Source: Bacillota bacterium
Lineage (GTDB): Bacteria; Bacillota; Bacilli; Paenibacillales; Paenibacillaceae
NCBI GenBank assembly: GCA_023391635.1
Contig: JAEWAQ010000076.1
Coordinates: 62,001 to 126,000, forward strand
Direction of reading: 5' to 3'
DNA length: 64,000 nt
Shown here: piece by piece, positions 16,714 to 25,210 of the stretch
Position numbering within the stretch: position 1 is the first letter of the stretch
How the letters are laid out: each line of letters opens with the position of its first letter
The notes under the pieces: model-generated
What the model was told of the DNA's origin: nothing
The model's input: only the letters and a program-made list of their open reading frames with translations
The model's database searches: none
Made by a program: the position numbers and the translations under genes

Positions 16714-17733
16714 ATGGCGATCACGAATTTCGGAATCATCGGCTGCGGTTCGGTGGCCGATTTCCATATTGAGGCTCTGCAAGGGATAGACGAAGCGCGG
16801 CTCGTTTACGTGTCGAGCCGCGATGAGGCAAAAGCGAAGGAGACGGGCGAACGGGAAGGGTGCGCATGGACGACGGATTATTCGGCGCTGCTGCGCAGTC
16901 CGGACGTAGACATCGTCTGCGTGACGACGTCCAGCGGCAGCCATTACCGTATCGGAATGGACGTGCTGGAAGCAGGCAAGCACCTGATCGTCGAGAAACC
17001 GATCGCGATGAACGCCCGGGATGCCGCCCATCTCGTGCGGACGGCCAGCGAAAAGGGGCTGACGATGTCCGTCATATCCCAGCGGCGCTTCGAAGCGCAG
17101 CATCAGGCAGTCAAGCGGGTACTTGAAGAAGGAGCGCTCGGCAAGCTGCTGCTTGCGGAAGTGTCGCTGCCGTTCTATCGCACGCAAGCTTATTACGATT
17201 CGGCCGATTGGCGCGGCACGCTCGCCGAAGACGGCGGCGTCTTGATGAACCAGGGTATCCACAGTCTTGATCTGCTGCTATGGTTCGCGGGAGAAATCGA
17301 TACGGTATTCGGCAAGACGGCGACGCAGACGCATCGGATGGAAGCGGAAGACTTGGGCCTCGCGATCGTGCAATTCAAGGACGGGGCATTCGGCACGATT
17401 GCCGCTTCGACCAGCATTCAGCCCGGTTTTCCCGCGTCCTTGTGCTTGTTCGGCGACAAGGGCACGATTAAATTGGAGGGTTCGTCCATCGTGCATTGGG
17501 AGGTGCCCGGCGTTCCGCAGCCGAAGTGGGATCATGAACAGGGTTACGGAGGCGTTGCGGACCCGCGCAGCATCGTGAGCGATTTCCATCAAAGCCAGAT
17601 GATCGACGTCATCAACGCCATTGACACGGGGACGCAGCCGTTGGTGACCGGAGAAGACGGCTATCGGGCCGTAAGGCTCGTCGAAGCGATCTACGAAAGC
17701 TCCCGCAGCGGGGCGCAAGTCCGGCTGGATTGA
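16714..17733 (+). CDS. Gfo/Idh/MocA family oxidoreductase
   Basis: 339 residues. The N-terminal Rossmann fold has GIIGCGSVADFH for NAD(P) binding, and the family signature EKPIA is present with the Lys that contacts substrate. The C-terminal alpha/beta domain carries DGGVLMNQGIHSLDLLLWF, matching the usual GG-ald-x-GxHxxD motif. These enzymes oxidise or reduce ring hydroxyls of sugars, inositols or amino sugars. Preceded by a TIM-barrel enzyme and followed by the NagB-like gene; the substrate is unknown. Confidence 0.93.
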   Translation: MAITNFGIIGCGSVADFHIEALQGIDEARLVYVSSRDEAKAKETGEREGCAWTTDYSALLRSPDVDIVCVTTSSGSHYRIGMDVLEAGKHLIVEKPIAMNARDAAHLVRTASEKGLTMSVISQRRFEAQHQAVKRVLEEGALGKLLLAEVSLPFYRTQAYYDSADWRGTLAEDGGVLMNQGIHSLDLLLWFAGEIDTVFGKTATQTHRMEAEDLGLAIVQFKDGAFGTIAASTSIQPGFPASLCLFGDKGTIKLEGSSIVHWEVPGVPQPKWDHEQGYGGVADPRSIVSDFHQSQMIDVINAIDTGTQPLVTGEDGYRAVRLVEAIYESSRSGAQVRLD

Positions 17734-17769
17734 AGCAGCGATAAGGCATTTGCCAATAGAGAGGGAGAG

Positions 17770-18543
17770 ATGAGCACCATGTCTGCCATTCGGAAAATGA
17801 CGGTCGATCATCTGAAAGTTGAAGTATACGAGAGCCGTGCGACGCTCGGAGCGGCTGCCGGTGCGGCAGTGGCGGCCAGGATGAAGCAGTTGCTTGAACG
17901 GCAAGACCGCATCCGCATGATTTTCGCCGCCGCTCCTTCGCAGAATGAGCTGCTCGCCCAATTGGTCCAGGACCGGTCGATCGATTGGACGCGGGTGACG
18001 GCTTTTCATATGGACGAGTACATCGGATTGCCGATCGGCGCCCCGCAAGCTTTCAGCCGGTTTCTCCGCGAGCGGTTGTTCGGGAAAGTCGACTTCCGCG
18101 AGGTAATCTTGATTGACCCGGCCGGCGACCCGCACGACGAATGCCGCCGTTATGCAGGATTGCTGCAAGAGGAGCCGATCGACATCGTGTGCCTGGGCAT
18201 CGGCGAGAACGGCCACTTGGCATTCAACGATCCGCCGATTGCCGATTTCCGGGACCCGGCAATCGTCAAGATCGTCGAACTGGATGAAGCGTGCCGCAGG
18301 CAGCAGGTGAACGACGGCTGCTTCGCGGCCTTGCCGGACGTGCCGACGCATGCGGTCACGCTCACGATTCCGACGCTGCTGGCGGCAGCTCATCTCTACT
18401 GTGTCGTGCCCGGTCCAACGAAACGACAGGCGGTTGCCGCCACGCTCCACGATCCGATATCGGTCAGGTGCCCTTCGACGATCTTGCGCACGCATCCGGA
18501 TTGCACATTATATGTAGATCGCGAAGCATACGAACAATCATGA
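17770..18543 (+). CDS. NagB-like glucosamine-6-phosphate deaminase/isomerase homologue with altered active site
   Basis: 257 residues, close to NagB length. AFHMDEYIGLP retains the Asp equivalent to E. coli Asp72. The second motif reads LGIGENGHLAFNDP, where E. coli NagB has GNDGHIAFNEP: the catalytic His143 is kept, but the Asp141 position is Asn and the Glu148 position is Asp. GAGGGAGAG precedes ATG 17770 (ATG 17779 is an alternative). The gene sits among sugar oxidoreductases and TIM-barrel enzymes and no nagA is nearby. It may act on a different sugar phosphate or as an isomerase/lactonase (inference). Confidence 0.85.
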   Translation: MSTMSAIRKMTVDHLKVEVYESRATLGAAAGAAVAARMKQLLERQDRIRMIFAAAPSQNELLAQLVQDRSIDWTRVTAFHMDEYIGLPIGAPQAFSRFLRERLFGKVDFREVILIDPAGDPHDECRRYAGLLQEEPIDIVCLGIGENGHLAFNDPPIADFRDPAIVKIVELDEACRRQQVNDGCFAALPDVPTHAVTLTIPTLLAAAHLYCVVPGPTKRQAVAATLHDPISVRCPSTILRTHPDCTLYVDREAYEQS

Positions 18544-18592
18544 TTGGCGCCGGACCGTCGGAAGATCAAGTTAGCGGGGAGGCTCTCACCTT

Positions 18593-19450
18593 ATGAAAGT
18601 AGCGGCATTCAGCGGCGTGTTGATCGACCATAGCCTGCAAGAGGCGATGCGGATCGCGAAGCGATTGGGCCTGGACGGAATCGAAATCGCCGTTCGCGAG
18701 CATCACTTGTCGCCGACGACGAGCAAGACCCGGCTCAAGGAATTGCGCGTCCTCTCGGAGGACTTGCAGCTGGAGATCCCCGTGCTGGCCACCTATACCG
18801 GACAATTCTCGACCGCGAGCGACCGGGAAGCTGCCGCGACCTTCGACGATTACCGGCGGTTGCTGGAAGCAGCCGAGCTTCTCGGCGCCTCCGGGATTCG
18901 CGTGTTGGCGGGCGGGCCGAATGCGTTCCTGGCACACGATTATCATTACGCGAAAGCCGCGTATTGGCTAAGGCGGTGCGCGGAAGAAGCGGAAGCGCTT
19001 GGCATGGACGTGCTCGTCGAATTGCATAACGAATCCCTCGTCGAGACGGCGGACGACGCGCTGAAGTTGGCAGGTTTGATCCAACACGAGCGAATCGGCT
19101 TCATTCACGACGCCGGCAATATGTACATTACGGGGACGGATTACGGCGGCGAATCGGTGAAGAAGCTGGGCGCGCTACTGAAGCACGTACACGTAAAGGA
19201 TGAACGAAGAACGGCAGAAGGCAGCGAACAAGGGGCATTTACAAACAAAACCCGCCGAGGAGAAGAGACGTTTGCGCATTGTCTGCTCGGAGAAGGCGAG
19301 GCGGATCACGGTCCGCTGCTGCAAGCGTTGCGCGGCCGCAGTTACGAAGGCTGGCTGACGCTGGAATGCCACGTGCCCGCTCCCGGTTCAGACCGGCTGA
19401 GACATGATCTCCAGGTCATTCGGTGGCTCATGGGAGGGCCCGGCGGATGA
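18593..19450 (+). CDS. Xylose-isomerase-like TIM-barrel enzyme
   Basis: 285 residues of the PF01261-like family. GGGGAGG lies upstream of ATG 18593. Likely metal ligands are Glu in LVELHNESL, Asp in FIHDAGNM, His in KHVHVKDE and Glu in LTLECHVP. It differs clearly in sequence from the barrel at 15834, so the operon contains two separate steps of this type. It overlaps the AraC gene that follows by 4 bases (ATGA). Confidence 0.9.
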   Translation: MKVAAFSGVLIDHSLQEAMRIAKRLGLDGIEIAVREHHLSPTTSKTRLKELRVLSEDLQLEIPVLATYTGQFSTASDREAAATFDDYRRLLEAAELLGASGIRVLAGGPNAFLAHDYHYAKAAYWLRRCAEEAEALGMDVLVELHNESLVETADDALKLAGLIQHERIGFIHDAGNMYITGTDYGGESVKKLGALLKHVHVKDERRTAEGSEQGAFTNKTRRGEETFAHCLLGEGEADHGPLLQALRGRSYEGWLTLECHVPAPGSDRLRHDLQVIRWLMGGPGG

Positions 19451-20337
19451 GCGGCTTTCCGGTCTTCCATAGTCACGCCCAGCGGGATCTGTCATTCCCG
19501 TTCGCGATTGTTCGATATGCCAGCCAACAATTGAACCAACCCTTGCACGTTCATGAATATATCCAGATCGTGTACGTGCTTCGCGGCGTGCTGCATCATG
19601 AATTGCGCGGCAAGACGCTCAAGGCGAGCCGAGGCGATCTGTTCATCATCCCCAGCCGAACCGTGCATCGCCTGTGCGCGATTGAAGGAACGGAGTTCGA
19701 GGCGGCGGTAATCGACTTCCTGCCCTCGCTCGTAGAAGGCTATATGAAGCCTTATTTGGACACGCTGCATCCGCTGTTGGAGCAATTGCATATCGATCAG
19801 CCGCTGTCCGCCGATTATCAGCCGTGGATTCACCTGGGCAAGGACAAGCAGGCGTTCGTGGAGCAAATCCTGCAAGACACGCTGGAGGAATACATGCAGC
19901 GGGAAGTCGGCTACAAGCCTGCCATCATGCTCAATCTGGCGAGATTGCTCATCTTGATCGACCGTTGCAGCCGGCAGTCGAAGCGGAAGAAGACCGGCCG
20001 GACCGCCGATGCCGAAGCCAGCCCGATCGAAGCGGTCAAGCGGTACATCTACGACAACTACAGCGGGGACATCCCACTGGAGCAGGCGGCATATGTTGCG
20101 AACATGGCGCCGGCGTATTTCAGCCATCAATTCAAGAAGGAGACAGGGCAAAATTTCGTCGACTTCGTGAATGAAGTGCGCATCGAGCGGGCGATGGAGC
20201 TGATTCGCCGGGATTCGCATACGATTACGAGCATCGGATTCCAGGTCGGGTTTCGTCATTTGAGCCATTTTATCAGAACGTTCAAGAAACGCTGCGGGAT
20301 TACGCCGACGGAGTACAAGAAGACATTCGGGCGATAA
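19447..20337 (+). CDS. AraC family transcriptional regulator
   Basis: ATG 19447 overlaps the preceding stop, with GGGAGG 9 bases upstream; the frame extends to 19423 but without a site. Cupin sensor in the N-terminal half (QPLHVHEYIQIVYVLRGVLH), then an AraC domain (IPLEQAAYVANMAPAYFSHQ, and a second helix pair in VGFRHLSHFIRTFKKRCG). Being encoded inside the operon, it is probably its autoregulated activator (inference). Confidence 0.93.
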   Translation: MSGFPVFHSHAQRDLSFPFAIVRYASQQLNQPLHVHEYIQIVYVLRGVLHHELRGKTLKASRGDLFIIPSRTVHRLCAIEGTEFEAAVIDFLPSLVEGYMKPYLDTLHPLLEQLHIDQPLSADYQPWIHLGKDKQAFVEQILQDTLEEYMQREVGYKPAIMLNLARLLILIDRCSRQSKRKKTGRTADAEASPIEAVKRYIYDNYSGDIPLEQAAYVANMAPAYFSHQFKKETGQNFVDFVNEVRIERAMELIRRDSHTITSIGFQVGFRHLSHFIRTFKKRCGITPTEYKKTFGR

Positions 20338-20384
20338 AATGTCGCGAAGAGGTTTGGACGATAATAGGGAGATGAGGATGCGAG

Positions 20385-21464
20385 ATGAGCGTGCAAAATC
20401 TGAAAGTAGGCATTATTGGACAAGGCCGCAGCGGCAGGGATATTCATGGACGACTGCTGGCGAAAATTCCGGCGTATTACACGATCGCGGCTGTGGCGGA
20501 CTCGATGCCGGAGCGTCAGCGCCTGGCGCAGCAAGAATACGGCTGCAAGGCGTATGCCTCCTGGGAAGATATGGTGAGCCATGAGCAGCTTGATCTTGTC
20601 GTCAATGCGTCCCCGAGCCATCAGCATTATCCGATCACGCTTGAGCTCTTGCAACGCGGATTCCATGTGCTGTGCGAGAAGCCGCTGGCGAAGACGCCCG
20701 AGGAAGTGGACGACTTGATCCGTGCTGCCGAGCAGGCGGGCAAGAGGTTGGCCGTCTTCCAAAATTCGCGCTACCAGCCCGCTTACGTCCAGATCCGCAA
20801 AGTGATCGAATCCGGCGTGCTCGGTCGCATCGTGCAGATCGACCTGACCGTCAGCGGCTTCTCCCGCCGGTGGGACTGGCAGACGCTGCAGCGCAACAAC
20901 GGCGGCAGTCTGATGAACACCGGGCCGCATCCGGTGGATCAGGCGCTGCAACTGCTGGGCACCGACGAGATGCCTGACGTTACTTGCATCATGGACCGAG
21001 CGAACACATTCGGCGACGCCGAGGATTACGTGAAGCTGCTGCTGCGCAAAGCCGGACATCCGACGATCGACCTGGAGATTTCCTCTTGCGACGCCTATCC
21101 GCACGAACAATTCAAAGTGCAAGGAACGAACGGCGGGATGCGCGGGACGGCTGAGGCTTTGGAATGGAAGTATTTCAAGCCCGAAGAAGCGCCAGTCCAG
21201 CAACTGACGACCGAGCCGCTCTTCGACAGCAACGGGATGCCGGCCTACTGCAGGGAAACGCTGACTTGGCATACCGAACAGTGGGCGAACACGGTTCCCG
21301 CCGGCCGCACTGCATTCGAATGCATGACGGAGAGTCTGTATCTGATGCTGCATCGCGCGCTCTGCGGTCAAGGCGAACTGGAAATTACCCCGCAGCAGGT
21401 GCGCCGACAACTCCGGGTCATGGAGGAATGCCGCCGCCAGAACTCGCATATTTACCAGTCGTAG
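20385..21464 (+). CDS. Gfo/Idh/MocA family oxidoreductase
   Basis: 359 residues. N-terminal Rossmann motif GIIGQGRSGRDIHG, signature EKPLAKTPEE, and the C-terminal motif GGSLMNTGPHPVDQALQLLG. Larger than the paralogue at 16714 and not closely similar, so it probably catalyses a different step. Last gene of the operon; a strong terminator follows 22 bases after the stop. Confidence 0.93.
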   Translation: MSVQNLKVGIIGQGRSGRDIHGRLLAKIPAYYTIAAVADSMPERQRLAQQEYGCKAYASWEDMVSHEQLDLVVNASPSHQHYPITLELLQRGFHVLCEKPLAKTPEEVDDLIRAAEQAGKRLAVFQNSRYQPAYVQIRKVIESGVLGRIVQIDLTVSGFSRRWDWQTLQRNNGGSLMNTGPHPVDQALQLLGTDEMPDVTCIMDRANTFGDAEDYVKLLLRKAGHPTIDLEISSCDAYPHEQFKVQGTNGGMRGTAEALEWKYFKPEEAPVQQLTTEPLFDSNGMPAYCRETLTWHTEQWANTVPAGRTAFECMTESLYLMLHRALCGQGELEITPQQVRRQLRVMEECRRQNSHIYQS

Positions 21465-21485
21465 TACTTGCAATATAGCATCAAG

Positions 21486-21525
21486 AAAACGAGCCTCCGA
21501 TCCGCGGATCAGGCTCGTTTTCCGT
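21486..21525 (+). terminator. Rho-independent terminator ending the six-gene operon
   Basis: AAAACGAGCCT and AGGCTCGTTTT form a perfect 11-bp stem, followed by CCGTTT. The A-rich left flank means it could work in both directions. Confidence 0.85.
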
Positions 21526-21590
21526 TTACAAACCATCCATAGGCGTTTACCGAAAATCTTGGTATTCCATCGAATAACGTCGGTTCGGAT

Positions 21591-21619
21591 ATGACAAAGT
21601 GCTCTTGTCTTGGTAAAAT
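21591..21619 (+). promoter_or_regulatory. Promoter of the zur gene
   Basis: ATGACA (21591-21596), 17 bases, TAAAAT (21614-21619); five of six matches in both boxes. No Zur box overlaps it. The start implied near 21626 excludes the longer open frame that begins at 21591. Confidence 0.6.
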
Positions 21620-21698
21620 ACAAAGACGGCGCGCAGCAAATAGAGCGCATATAACAGTCGGTGAACATGGCCATCAAGGGAAGGGGACGGCAAGAACC

Positions 21699-22127
21699 AT
21701 GGAGGAAACTCGCAACAGAGTGAAGGATATGCTGGAAACGATGTCCCGGAACGGCTGGAGAGTAACCGAACAGCGAAGAACGCTGGCAAAAATTTTTGCC
21801 GAGCATGACGGATATTTGTCTCCCAAGGATGTCTATGATCAGATGACGGTTCAATACCCCAGCGTCAGCTTCGACACGGTTTACCGCAATCTCCGCATGT
21901 TAAGCGAAATGGGCGTTCTGGAGCATTTTTATTTTATGGATGGAGGGCTGAAATTTAGAGAAAACTGCACCTCCCATCATCATCACCACTTGATTTGCGT
22001 CAACTGCGAAAAGACGCTCAGCTTCGAATATTGTCCGATGGATCATGGTCTGGAGCTGCCCGGGAACTATAAGGTTTTGCAGCATCGGTTCGAGGTATAT
22101 GGAATTTGCGAAGCTTGCCGAACGTGA
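21699..22127 (+). CDS. zur: Fur-family zinc-uptake regulator Zur
   Basis: 142 residues; AAGGGGACGG lies 9 bases before ATG 21699. Winged helix in the first 80 residues (GWRVTEQRRTLAKIFAEH, and VSFDTVYRNLRMLSEMG for DNA reading). A His-rich stretch (SHHHHHLICVNC) and CEAC at the C-terminus give the metal sites and the two CxxC pairs that hold structural zinc. The assignment to Zur rather than Fur or PerR rests on the adjacent zinc importer and on the Zur boxes at 22225-22243 and 22321-22340. Confidence 0.92.
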   Translation: MEETRNRVKDMLETMSRNGWRVTEQRRTLAKIFAEHDGYLSPKDVYDQMTVQYPSVSFDTVYRNLRMLSEMGVLEHFYFMDGGLKFRENCTSHHHHHLICVNCEKTLSFEYCPMDHGLELPGNYKVLQHRFEVYGICEACRT

Positions 22128-22224
22128 ACCTCCGCGTCTAACGCCAGGCAACCGGCCATTCCGATCTCGCATGAGCGTGCCTTTCGGGATTGACAGACTC
22201 AACGCAAGGATATATGCTTACCTT

Positions 22225-22243
22225 ATGCGTAATAATTACAAAT
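22225..22243. promoter_or_regulatory. Zur box 1
   Basis: ATGC-GTAAT-A-ATTAC-AAAT matches the core of the Bacillus Zur operator (GTAAT-N-ATTAC). It lies 150 bp upstream of the importer operon, about 100 bp from box 2. A further partial half-site CGTAATT is at 22271-22277. Confidence 0.65.
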
Positions 22244-22289
22244 AAATTGCACACCTCCGTCGCCGCTATACGTAATTTTAACAGTATGC

Positions 22290-22310
22290 CCGAGGCCACT
22301 CGGTTTTTTT
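22290..22310 (+). terminator. Short intrinsic terminator between the two Zur boxes
   Basis: CCGAG-GCCA-CTCGG followed by seven T residues. The stem is only 5 bp. It could end the zur transcript or a short RNA started near box 1. Confidence 0.55.
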
Positions 22311-22311
22311 C

Positions 22312-22342
22312 TTGAATATAAACCGTAATTATTACGTATAAA
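22312..22342 (+). promoter_or_regulatory. Promoter with embedded Zur box 2 for the zinc importer operon
   Basis: TTGAAT (22312-22317) and TATAAA (22337-22342) are 19 bases apart. The perfect palindrome CGTAAT-T-ATTACG (22324-22336) fills the spacer next to the -10, so bound Zur would block polymerase. Confidence 0.8.
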
Positions 22343-22396
22343 TGAAAATCTGTATCGTTTGAACGCGATGATGGAACAGAAAGGAAGATGAATGCC

Positions 22397-23104
22397 ATGC
22401 TTATCGTTTCCCTGCAGGATGTGGAGTTCGGCTATCAGGATATTCCTTGCCTGGAGGATGCGAATATCGAAATTCATTCCGGCGAGTTTGTCGCGGTGAC
22501 GGGACAGAACGGAGCGGCAAAAACAACGCTGCTGAAGCTGATGTTGGGACTGTTGGAGCCGTGGAAAGGAAGCGTGCGGCTTGCTCCGCGGAGCGAAGAG
22601 GGAAAGAAGCTGACGGTTGGCTACGTTCCTCAGCAGATTGCCGCCTTTAACGGCGCATTTCCCAGCACGGTCATGGAATTTGTCCAGTCCGGCAGGCATA
22701 CGAAGGGATCCTGGCTGCGCCGACTTCAATCCGAGGATGCCCGAATAACCGAACAGTCGCTTCGGCAAGCAGGCATGTGGGAATTTCGTCATCGAAGGAT
22801 TGGCGAGCTGTCGGGCGGTCAACGGCAAAAAATATGCATTGCGCGCGCATTGGCGCAAGAGCCTGACTTGCTGGTGCTCGACGAACCGACTACCGGCATG
22901 GATGCGGAAAGCCGTCGGGGGTTTTATCAATTGCTGCATCGGCAAGTAAGCGAATATGGACGAACGGTCGTCATGGTTACGCACGGTTTGCCGGAGGTGG
23001 AGAACTACCTCAGTCGAATCATTACGATCGTGAGGAGGGAGGACGGCAGGTGGAAATGCTGCACTACGACTTCATGCAGCGGGCATTTTGTGCCGGCGGG
23101 ATAA
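22397..23104 (+). CDS. znuC: Zinc ABC transporter ATP-binding protein (AdcC/ZnuC type)
   Basis: ATG 22397 is 9 bases after AAGGAAG; ATG 22388 is adjacent to that site and less likely. 235 residues with Walker A GQNGAAKTT, signature LSGGQRQK, Walker B LLVLDEP and a switch His in VTHGL. The Gly before the Walker A Lys is Ala; I recall the same in other AdcC-type proteins, so this is probably a family trait. The C-terminus runs 55 bases into the permease gene and its last residues look unconserved. First gene of the Zur-controlled importer. Confidence 0.93.
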   Translation: MLIVSLQDVEFGYQDIPCLEDANIEIHSGEFVAVTGQNGAAKTTLLKLMLGLLEPWKGSVRLAPRSEEGKKLTVGYVPQQIAAFNGAFPSTVMEFVQSGRHTKGSWLRRLQSEDARITEQSLRQAGMWEFRHRRIGELSGGQRQKICIARALAQEPDLLVLDEPTTGMDAESRRGFYQLLHRQVSEYGRTVVMVTHGLPEVENYLSRIITIVRREDGRWKCCTTTSCSGHFVPAG

Positions 23105-23937
23105 TCGCTTTGCTGGCGTCTACGCTGGGGGTTTACCTGATGCTGCGCAGACAGGCGCTGATGGCGGATATGCTGTCGCACGTTTCGCTGGCCGGCGTAG
23201 CCGGCGGGGTGTATCTGCACATCGATCCGACCTTGGCAGGCTTTGCGATCGCCGTCGTCGGAGCCGTTGCGGTCGAATATCTCCGCAGATCCTATAAGAC
23301 ATATAGCGAAATATCGGTTGCGATTATTATGGTCGGCGGACTGTCGACGGCTGTCATTTTGATGAGCTTGAACAATAGTCTTAACAAGAGCTTCTCTTCT
23401 TATTTGTTCGGTTCGGTAGTGGCCGTAAACCGCACCGAACTGCTGGTCATGGCGATCGTGGCGTTGATCGGCGGCGTGTTTTTTTATCTCCTGCGGAGAC
23501 CGCTCTACCAAATGACGTTCGATGAGGAGACGGCGAAGACGAACGGGCTGCCGGTCAAGTGGATTTCGCTTGGCTTCAGCATACTTACGGGCATGATCGT
23601 CGCGGCGGCCATGCCGATCGTCGGCGTGCTCCTGGTATCGTCTCTCATTGTGCTTCCTGCAGCGCTCGCTATCCGCATCGCTCCGGGCTTTACGGCTGCG
23701 TTGTTTATCTCGATGGCAATCGGTTTGACGGGAGTTTTCTCCGGGCTCACGGCGTCCTACGCCTTCAGCACGCCACCCGGCAGTACGATCGCTTTTGTAT
23801 TGCTCGTCATGTTGGTGGCGGGAATCGGCGTCAGGAAGCTCGTGCTTGAAGTTAAGAAGAAAACCCGAAGCAAGGAGCATGAAGTGGAAATGCCGATTCA
23901 CGGTCAGATGGCTATCAAAGAAATGCCCAGGCATTAA
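23050..23937 (+). CDS. znuB: Zinc ABC transporter permease (AdcB/ZnuB type)
   Basis: GTG 23050 follows GGAGGGAGGA; ATG 23056 is an alternative. 295 residues with seven to nine membrane segments (for example FCAGGIIALLASTLGVYLML and ISLGFSILTGMIVAAAMPIV). ABC-3 family permease with the conserved early DMLSHVSLAGVAGG motif. The hydrophilic tail (KKKTRSKEHEVEMPIHGQ) is cytoplasmic. It overlaps znuC and is followed 46 bases later by the binding protein. Confidence 0.93.
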   Translation: MEMLHYDFMQRAFCAGGIIALLASTLGVYLMLRRQALMADMLSHVSLAGVAGGVYLHIDPTLAGFAIAVVGAVAVEYLRRSYKTYSEISVAIIMVGGLSTAVILMSLNNSLNKSFSSYLFGSVVAVNRTELLVMAIVALIGGVFFYLLRRPLYQMTFDEETAKTNGLPVKWISLGFSILTGMIVAAAMPIVGVLLVSSLIVLPAALAIRIAPGFTAALFISMAIGLTGVFSGLTASYAFSTPPGSTIAFVLLVMLVAGIGVRKLVLEVKKKTRSKEHEVEMPIHGQMAIKEMPRH

Positions 23938-23983
23938 CGAAATGATGGATTTACAAACATTTATTATAGGAGGAAGTACAAGC

Positions 23984-24949
23984 ATGCGGAAGTGGCTCAA
24001 GAAATCATTGTTTCTATCGGTAGGATTAGCTGTTTTGTTATCCGGCTGCGGAGATAAGGGGGACAACGCCAACGCAAGCGATGGCGACAAGTTGAATGTG
24101 GTGACTACGTTCTATCCGATGTATGAATTCAGCAGGCAAATCGGAGGCGAGCACGCCAATGTCATCGCGCTCATTCCGCCTGGAGCGGAGCCGCATGATT
24201 GGGAGCCGAGCGCGCAGGATATGGTGAAGCTGAAGGAAGCGGACATTTTTGTGTACAACGGCATTGTAGAAGGATGGGTTGACAACGCGCTTTCCAGTGC
24301 CGCCAATGATAAGCGGATCGTTGTGGAAGCAAGCAAAGGCATTGCGCTTATGGAAGGAAGCAAACACGAACACGAGCACGAGGACGAACATGAGGGTGAA
24401 GACGAACACGAGGAAGAAGGGCACATTCTCGATCCGCACGTTTGGCTTGACCCGGTATTGGCCCAGCAGGAAGTCGCGTCGATCGCTGCCGCCTTTGAAC
24501 AAGCCGATCCGGCAAACAAGAATGATTATAAGAAAAACGCGGATGCCTACATTGCCAAGCTCAAAGAGCTGGACGAGCTCTATAAAGCCGGCCTGAAAGA
24601 CGCCAAACGCAAAGAATTCGTGACCCAGCATGCGGCGTTCGGTTACTTGGCCAAGCAATACGGTCTCACGCAGATTCCGATCTCGGGACTGTCTCCCGAG
24701 CAAGAGCCGTCCCCGGATAAATTGGCGGATATCGTCAAGTTCGCCAAGGAGCATCAAGTAGGAACTATTTTCTTCGAAACGCTTGTCGAGCCGAAGGTGG
24801 CCCAAGTGGTAGCGCAAGAAATCGGCGCCAAGACGGACGTGCTGAACCCGCTGGAAGGTCTGACCGACGAAGAGCGGAAGAACAATCTGGATTACATCGG
24901 CATTATGAAAAACAATCTTGAGGCATTGAAAAAAGCGATGAATGAATAG
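23984..24949 (+). CDS. znuA: Zinc-binding lipoprotein of ABC importer (AdcA/ZnuA type, cluster A-I)
   Basis: ATG 23984 is 6 bases after AGGAGGAAG. Lipoprotein signal with lipobox LLSGC (Cys22). Metal-ligand His residues are visible in PHDWEPSAQD, DPHVWLDP and TQHAAFGYL, with an acidic ligand expected late in the protein. Between the first two lies a His/Asp/Glu-rich loop of about 20 residues (from about residue 126, HEHEHEDEHEGEDEHEEEGH) that scavenges or senses zinc in this family. 321 residues, without the ZinT-like C-terminal domain of streptococcal AdcA. Its stop overlaps the COG0523 remnant. Confidence 0.94.
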   Translation: MRKWLKKSLFLSVGLAVLLSGCGDKGDNANASDGDKLNVVTTFYPMYEFSRQIGGEHANVIALIPPGAEPHDWEPSAQDMVKLKEADIFVYNGIVEGWVDNALSSAANDKRIVVEASKGIALMEGSKHEHEHEDEHEGEDEHEEEGHILDPHVWLDPVLAQQEVASIAAAFEQADPANKNDYKKNADAYIAKLKELDELYKAGLKDAKRKEFVTQHAAFGYLAKQYGLTQIPISGLSPEQEPSPDKLADIVKFAKEHQVGTIFFETLVEPKVAQVVAQEIGAKTDVLNPLEGLTDEERKNNLDYIGIMKNNLEALKKAMNE

Positions 24950-25199
24950 TTGGGCAACGCAATGCAACAAATGCGACTTGGTGGACGAAGACGAACTTCT
25001 GGAGCTGGAGGGCGTCCTCGGGAAACTCCAGCCGCGTGCGAAGATCATTCGGACGGAGCATGGCCGGGTGGAACCGTCCGAGATTCTGAATACCGGCTTG
25101 TTCGATTTCGAAGAAGCCAGCGCATCGGCAGGCTGGATCAAAGAAATGGAGAAGCCGGTTCATACGCCGGACGAATTTCCGAACATGCGGGAGAATTAG
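24942..25199 (+). pseudogene. Remnant of a COG0523 (YciC/ZigA-type) metallochaperone GTPase
   Basis: The 85-residue frame starts inside the end of znuA. It matches only the middle of COG0523 proteins: the guanine-specificity motif NKCDLVDEDEL, then LQPRAKIIRTEHGRV and EILNTGLFDFEEA. The N-terminal GxxGxGKT loop and the CxCC metal site are missing, as is the CobW C-terminal domain after HTPDE. No ribosome site precedes the ATG. COG0523 proteins are typical Zur targets, so a full gene probably stood here before deletions. Alternatively it could be translated by coupling to znuA, but it cannot bind GTP. Confidence 0.8.
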
Positions 25200-25210
25200 C
25201 CCGCACGTCC

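Noticed and set aside
23050..23104. Possible frameshift at the znuC-znuB overlap
   Set aside because: The ATPase is complete through its switch His and Walker B before the overlap. A 55-base overlap with a good ribosome site for the permease is a simpler explanation.
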